DNA from: QHXW01 sp035297145
GTDB lineage: Bacteria; Acidobacteriota; Terriglobia; Bryobacterales; Bryobacteraceae
NCBI GenBank assembly: GCA_035297145.1
Contig: DATGZN010000099.1
Location: 1-47,357 of the forward strand
DNA length: 47,357 nucleotides
Direction: 5' to 3'
Shown: piece by piece, positions 45,822 to 47,357 of the stretch
Position numbering within the stretch: position 1 is the stretch's first letter
Layout: each line of letters opens with the position of its first letter
Made by a program: the position numbers and the translations under genes
Notes under the pieces: generated by a model
Told to the model about the DNA's origin: nothing
The model's database searches: none
The model's input: only the letters and a program-made list of their open reading frames with translations

Positions 45822-46298
45822 TCAATTAAAATCCCCCGGAGCGCTCAACCGTTTGGCTGTGTGCGTGAAGCAGCCGATAGAGAGCGATATGTTGTTCGCA
45901 TCAAAGTCTTGTATTGTACCCTTAGCGGTGAATTCGTTACCGTCCTGACTGAGCGTAATCATATCGAGAGCCTGAGCAATGGAGGCAAAGGTGCCATCTG
46001 GTTTATACCGGAAAAACCAGTACCTGGCGCCGTAAGCCTGCAGACTGTTACGGCTCCAGGCGCCTACGCTGGCCCCGCGCAGGAAGGTATTGGCGGTTTC
46101 TGTAAGAGAACCGTCATGAAGGAACCCCTGTATGCTACGAACGGTCCTGATGAGAGCGCCGCTTTGACAATCTACGACTGTAACGCTCACATCCCAAACG
46201 CCCTCCAGGGGTTGCTGGTTCTGTGCCGACACAACCGTCAGCGAGGCTACTGAACTCAGCACAAGAATCGTGCAAATCCGAAAAATACTCTTCGTCAT
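45822..46298 (-). CDS. Small secreted protein, lipocalin-like beta-barrel, unknown function
   Basis: 158-residue exported protein with a signal peptide (FRICTILVLSSVASLTVVSA). The mature part opens with LEGVWDVSVTVVDCQSGA and contains alternating beta strands (YWFFRYKPDGTFASIAQ, GNEFTAKGTIQDFDANN), similar in layout to small lipocalin-like barrels in acidobacterial secreted proteins. Two cysteines (VDCQ, IGCF) may form a disulfide. ATG 46298 has AAGGAG seven bases upstream; the TTG two codons earlier is badly spaced. No partner genes are evident. Confidence 0.65.
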   Translation of the reverse strand: MTKSIFRICTILVLSSVASLTVVSAQNQQPLEGVWDVSVTVVDCQSGALIRTVRSIQGFLHDGSLTETANTFLRGASVGAWSRNSLQAYGARYWFFRYKPDGTFASIAQALDMITLSQDGNEFTAKGTIQDFDANNISLSIGCFTHTAKRLSAPGDFN

Positions 46299-46497
46299 TC
46301 TCAATCTCCTTGTTAGGTGCGAACTTGGGAGGGGCAGCGCCGCCCGGAGCGATCCGGACGGCTCACTGCCACCTGCCTTCGCGCCTTAAGGTGCGAAATG
46401 AGGGGGAAAACTGGCACTGCCTAAAAGTTTTTTTTTACCGGAAAAAAGCCGCTTAAGCGCTTCGTCCAGGAGGTATCGCTGGGCCGCGCGTCGGCGA

Positions 46498-47244
46498 TCA
46501 GTGCGGCGGTCCAGGGACGCCGTGCGGCAGCTGCGACATTTCGGTGGCTTTCACCGGTTTGCCCCAAGCCCTATAGAGTTGCACAAGCCATTCGCGGGCG
46601 TAACGCAGATAATACCGCTCGTCAGCGGGAATGCGATCTACCCGCGCGCTCAGTCCTCGGTAGCCTTCAACCAGTAGGGGTTCGGCTTCCGTGTACTTCG
46701 TCTGTCCGGAAAGGGCGGCGCCCAGTTCGGTCTCGGCACGAAATCGTTGCCAGCCGTCGGATTCCTCCTTGCGCTCAAATTGGACGGCTTCGCGCGCAAG
46801 AGGTTCGGCTTCGGCGAACTTGCCTTGAGAGATGTAGGCGAGTAAGAGGTCAGCCGCGATGTCCATGGTGTCTGCATTCTCCGCTCCCACAGCCTTTCGT
46901 TTCGCTGCCAGCGCTTGCGAAGTATACGTTTCTGCCGAGGCGTACTTGCCTTGCAATTGATACATGGATGCCAGATATTGAAGCGTCTGAATGGTGTCGG
47001 GATGTCCGGCTCCCAGCACGCGCCGTTGCTTCTCGAGAGTGTCGCGGAGCAGCGCCTCCGCCCGCGCCTGCTTGCCCTCGTCATCGTAGACATGGCCCAA
47101 ATTGCTGGCATAGCCGAGTGTGTCGGGATGTTCTGGACCGAGCACGCGGCGCGCGGCATTTACGCCTTCGCTGTACAGCGCCTCAGCCCTGGCATACTCG
47201 CCTTGTTCGCGATAAACCCCTCCGTGCCAATATCGGTGAGACAC
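46498..47244 (-). pseudogene. TPR-repeat C-terminal fragment, kinase-linked type, 5' end lost
   Basis: 248 codons of kinesin-light-chain-like TPRs: GVYREQGEYARAEALYSEG, RVLGPEHPDTLGYASNLGHV, RVLGAGHPDTIQTLQYLASM and GKYTEAEPLLVEGYRGLSAR, then YYLRYAREWLVQLYRAWGKP at the end. This tail is the usual C-terminus of large acidobacterial Ser/Thr protein kinases with TPR arrays. Here the frame begins abruptly inside a repeat at GTG 47244, just after an in-frame TAA and without a ribosome site, and none of the three frames up to the window edge continues the repeats. It may be a decayed copy or an expressed 5'-truncated TPR protein; the region beyond 47357 is not visible. Confidence 0.6.
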
Positions 47245-47357
47245 TTACCGCGGCGATAATTACAGAGCAGGGCGGCAAGGAGAACCATCGTGAGCGAAGC
47301 CAAGAGCGCAGTTCCTTTTGCCGCCAGTTCGGCGGACGTTGAAGTGCCAGCCAAATC

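Overview
The window reads as a chromosomal segment of an acidobacterium, most likely of the Bryobacterales/Solibacter type. The evidence is lineage-typical gene families: a VWA-domain protein of the Acidobacteria-specific kind, a secreted glycosidase-like protein ending in the Solibacter C-terminal domain (TIGR03437-like), several duplicated orphan permeases (ADOP; MacB/FtsX-like permeases without their own ATPase), PQQ dehydrogenases, and GC-rich coding with many GTG/TTG starts. No rRNA, tRNA, CRISPR array, phage or intact insertion sequence was seen.

Layout. 1-1250: the 3' end of rpoD, an epimerase remnant and a secreted glycine-zipper protein. 1251-8945: mtgA on the minus strand, divergent from a plus-strand run of di-heme cytochrome c, PQQ alcohol dehydrogenase (4-base overlap), RND pump and its membrane-fusion adaptor. 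9012-9655: two broken pieces of an ADOP permease in opposite orientations. 9641-14890: a nitric-oxide defence cluster of Crp/Fnr-type regulator, Ric-type iron-sulfur repair protein, NnrS and quinol NO reductase, with an FNR-type dyad placed at class II distance before ric. 15024-16989: convergent FecR-domain and VWA proteins.

17064-24894: two divergent carbohydrate operons sharing a 40-base gap. Leftward are a GMC oxidoreductase with a four-cysteine cluster motif, its Tat-exported small subunit and a secreted clan GH-A-like glycosidase. Rightward are a Gfo/Idh/MocA oxidoreductase, a SelA-like PLP enzyme with a Tat-type signal and a LamG protein. This resembles keto-glycoside chemistry split between periplasm and cytoplasm. 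24895-27558: a tight minus-strand operon of sugar kinase, CPBP protease and BamE-like lipoprotein-type domain. 27694-33222: metallo-beta-lactamase hydrolase, exported DinB-like protein, an ankyrin/CxxCH/alpha-toroid fusion and a second PQQ dehydrogenase.

33273-43760: a minus-strand block (methyltransferase, small frameshifted remnant, ADOP permease, ABC exporter, ADOP permease fused to GAF and SpoIIE phosphatase, MFS transporter). The permease-phosphatase fusion is the most unusual object here: a membrane protein of the MacB/FtsX fold that looks rebuilt as a transmembrane signalling phosphatase. 44060-47357: a secreted barrel-like protein, a double-hairpin intergenic region, a small secreted protein and a TPR fragment cut off from its 5' end.
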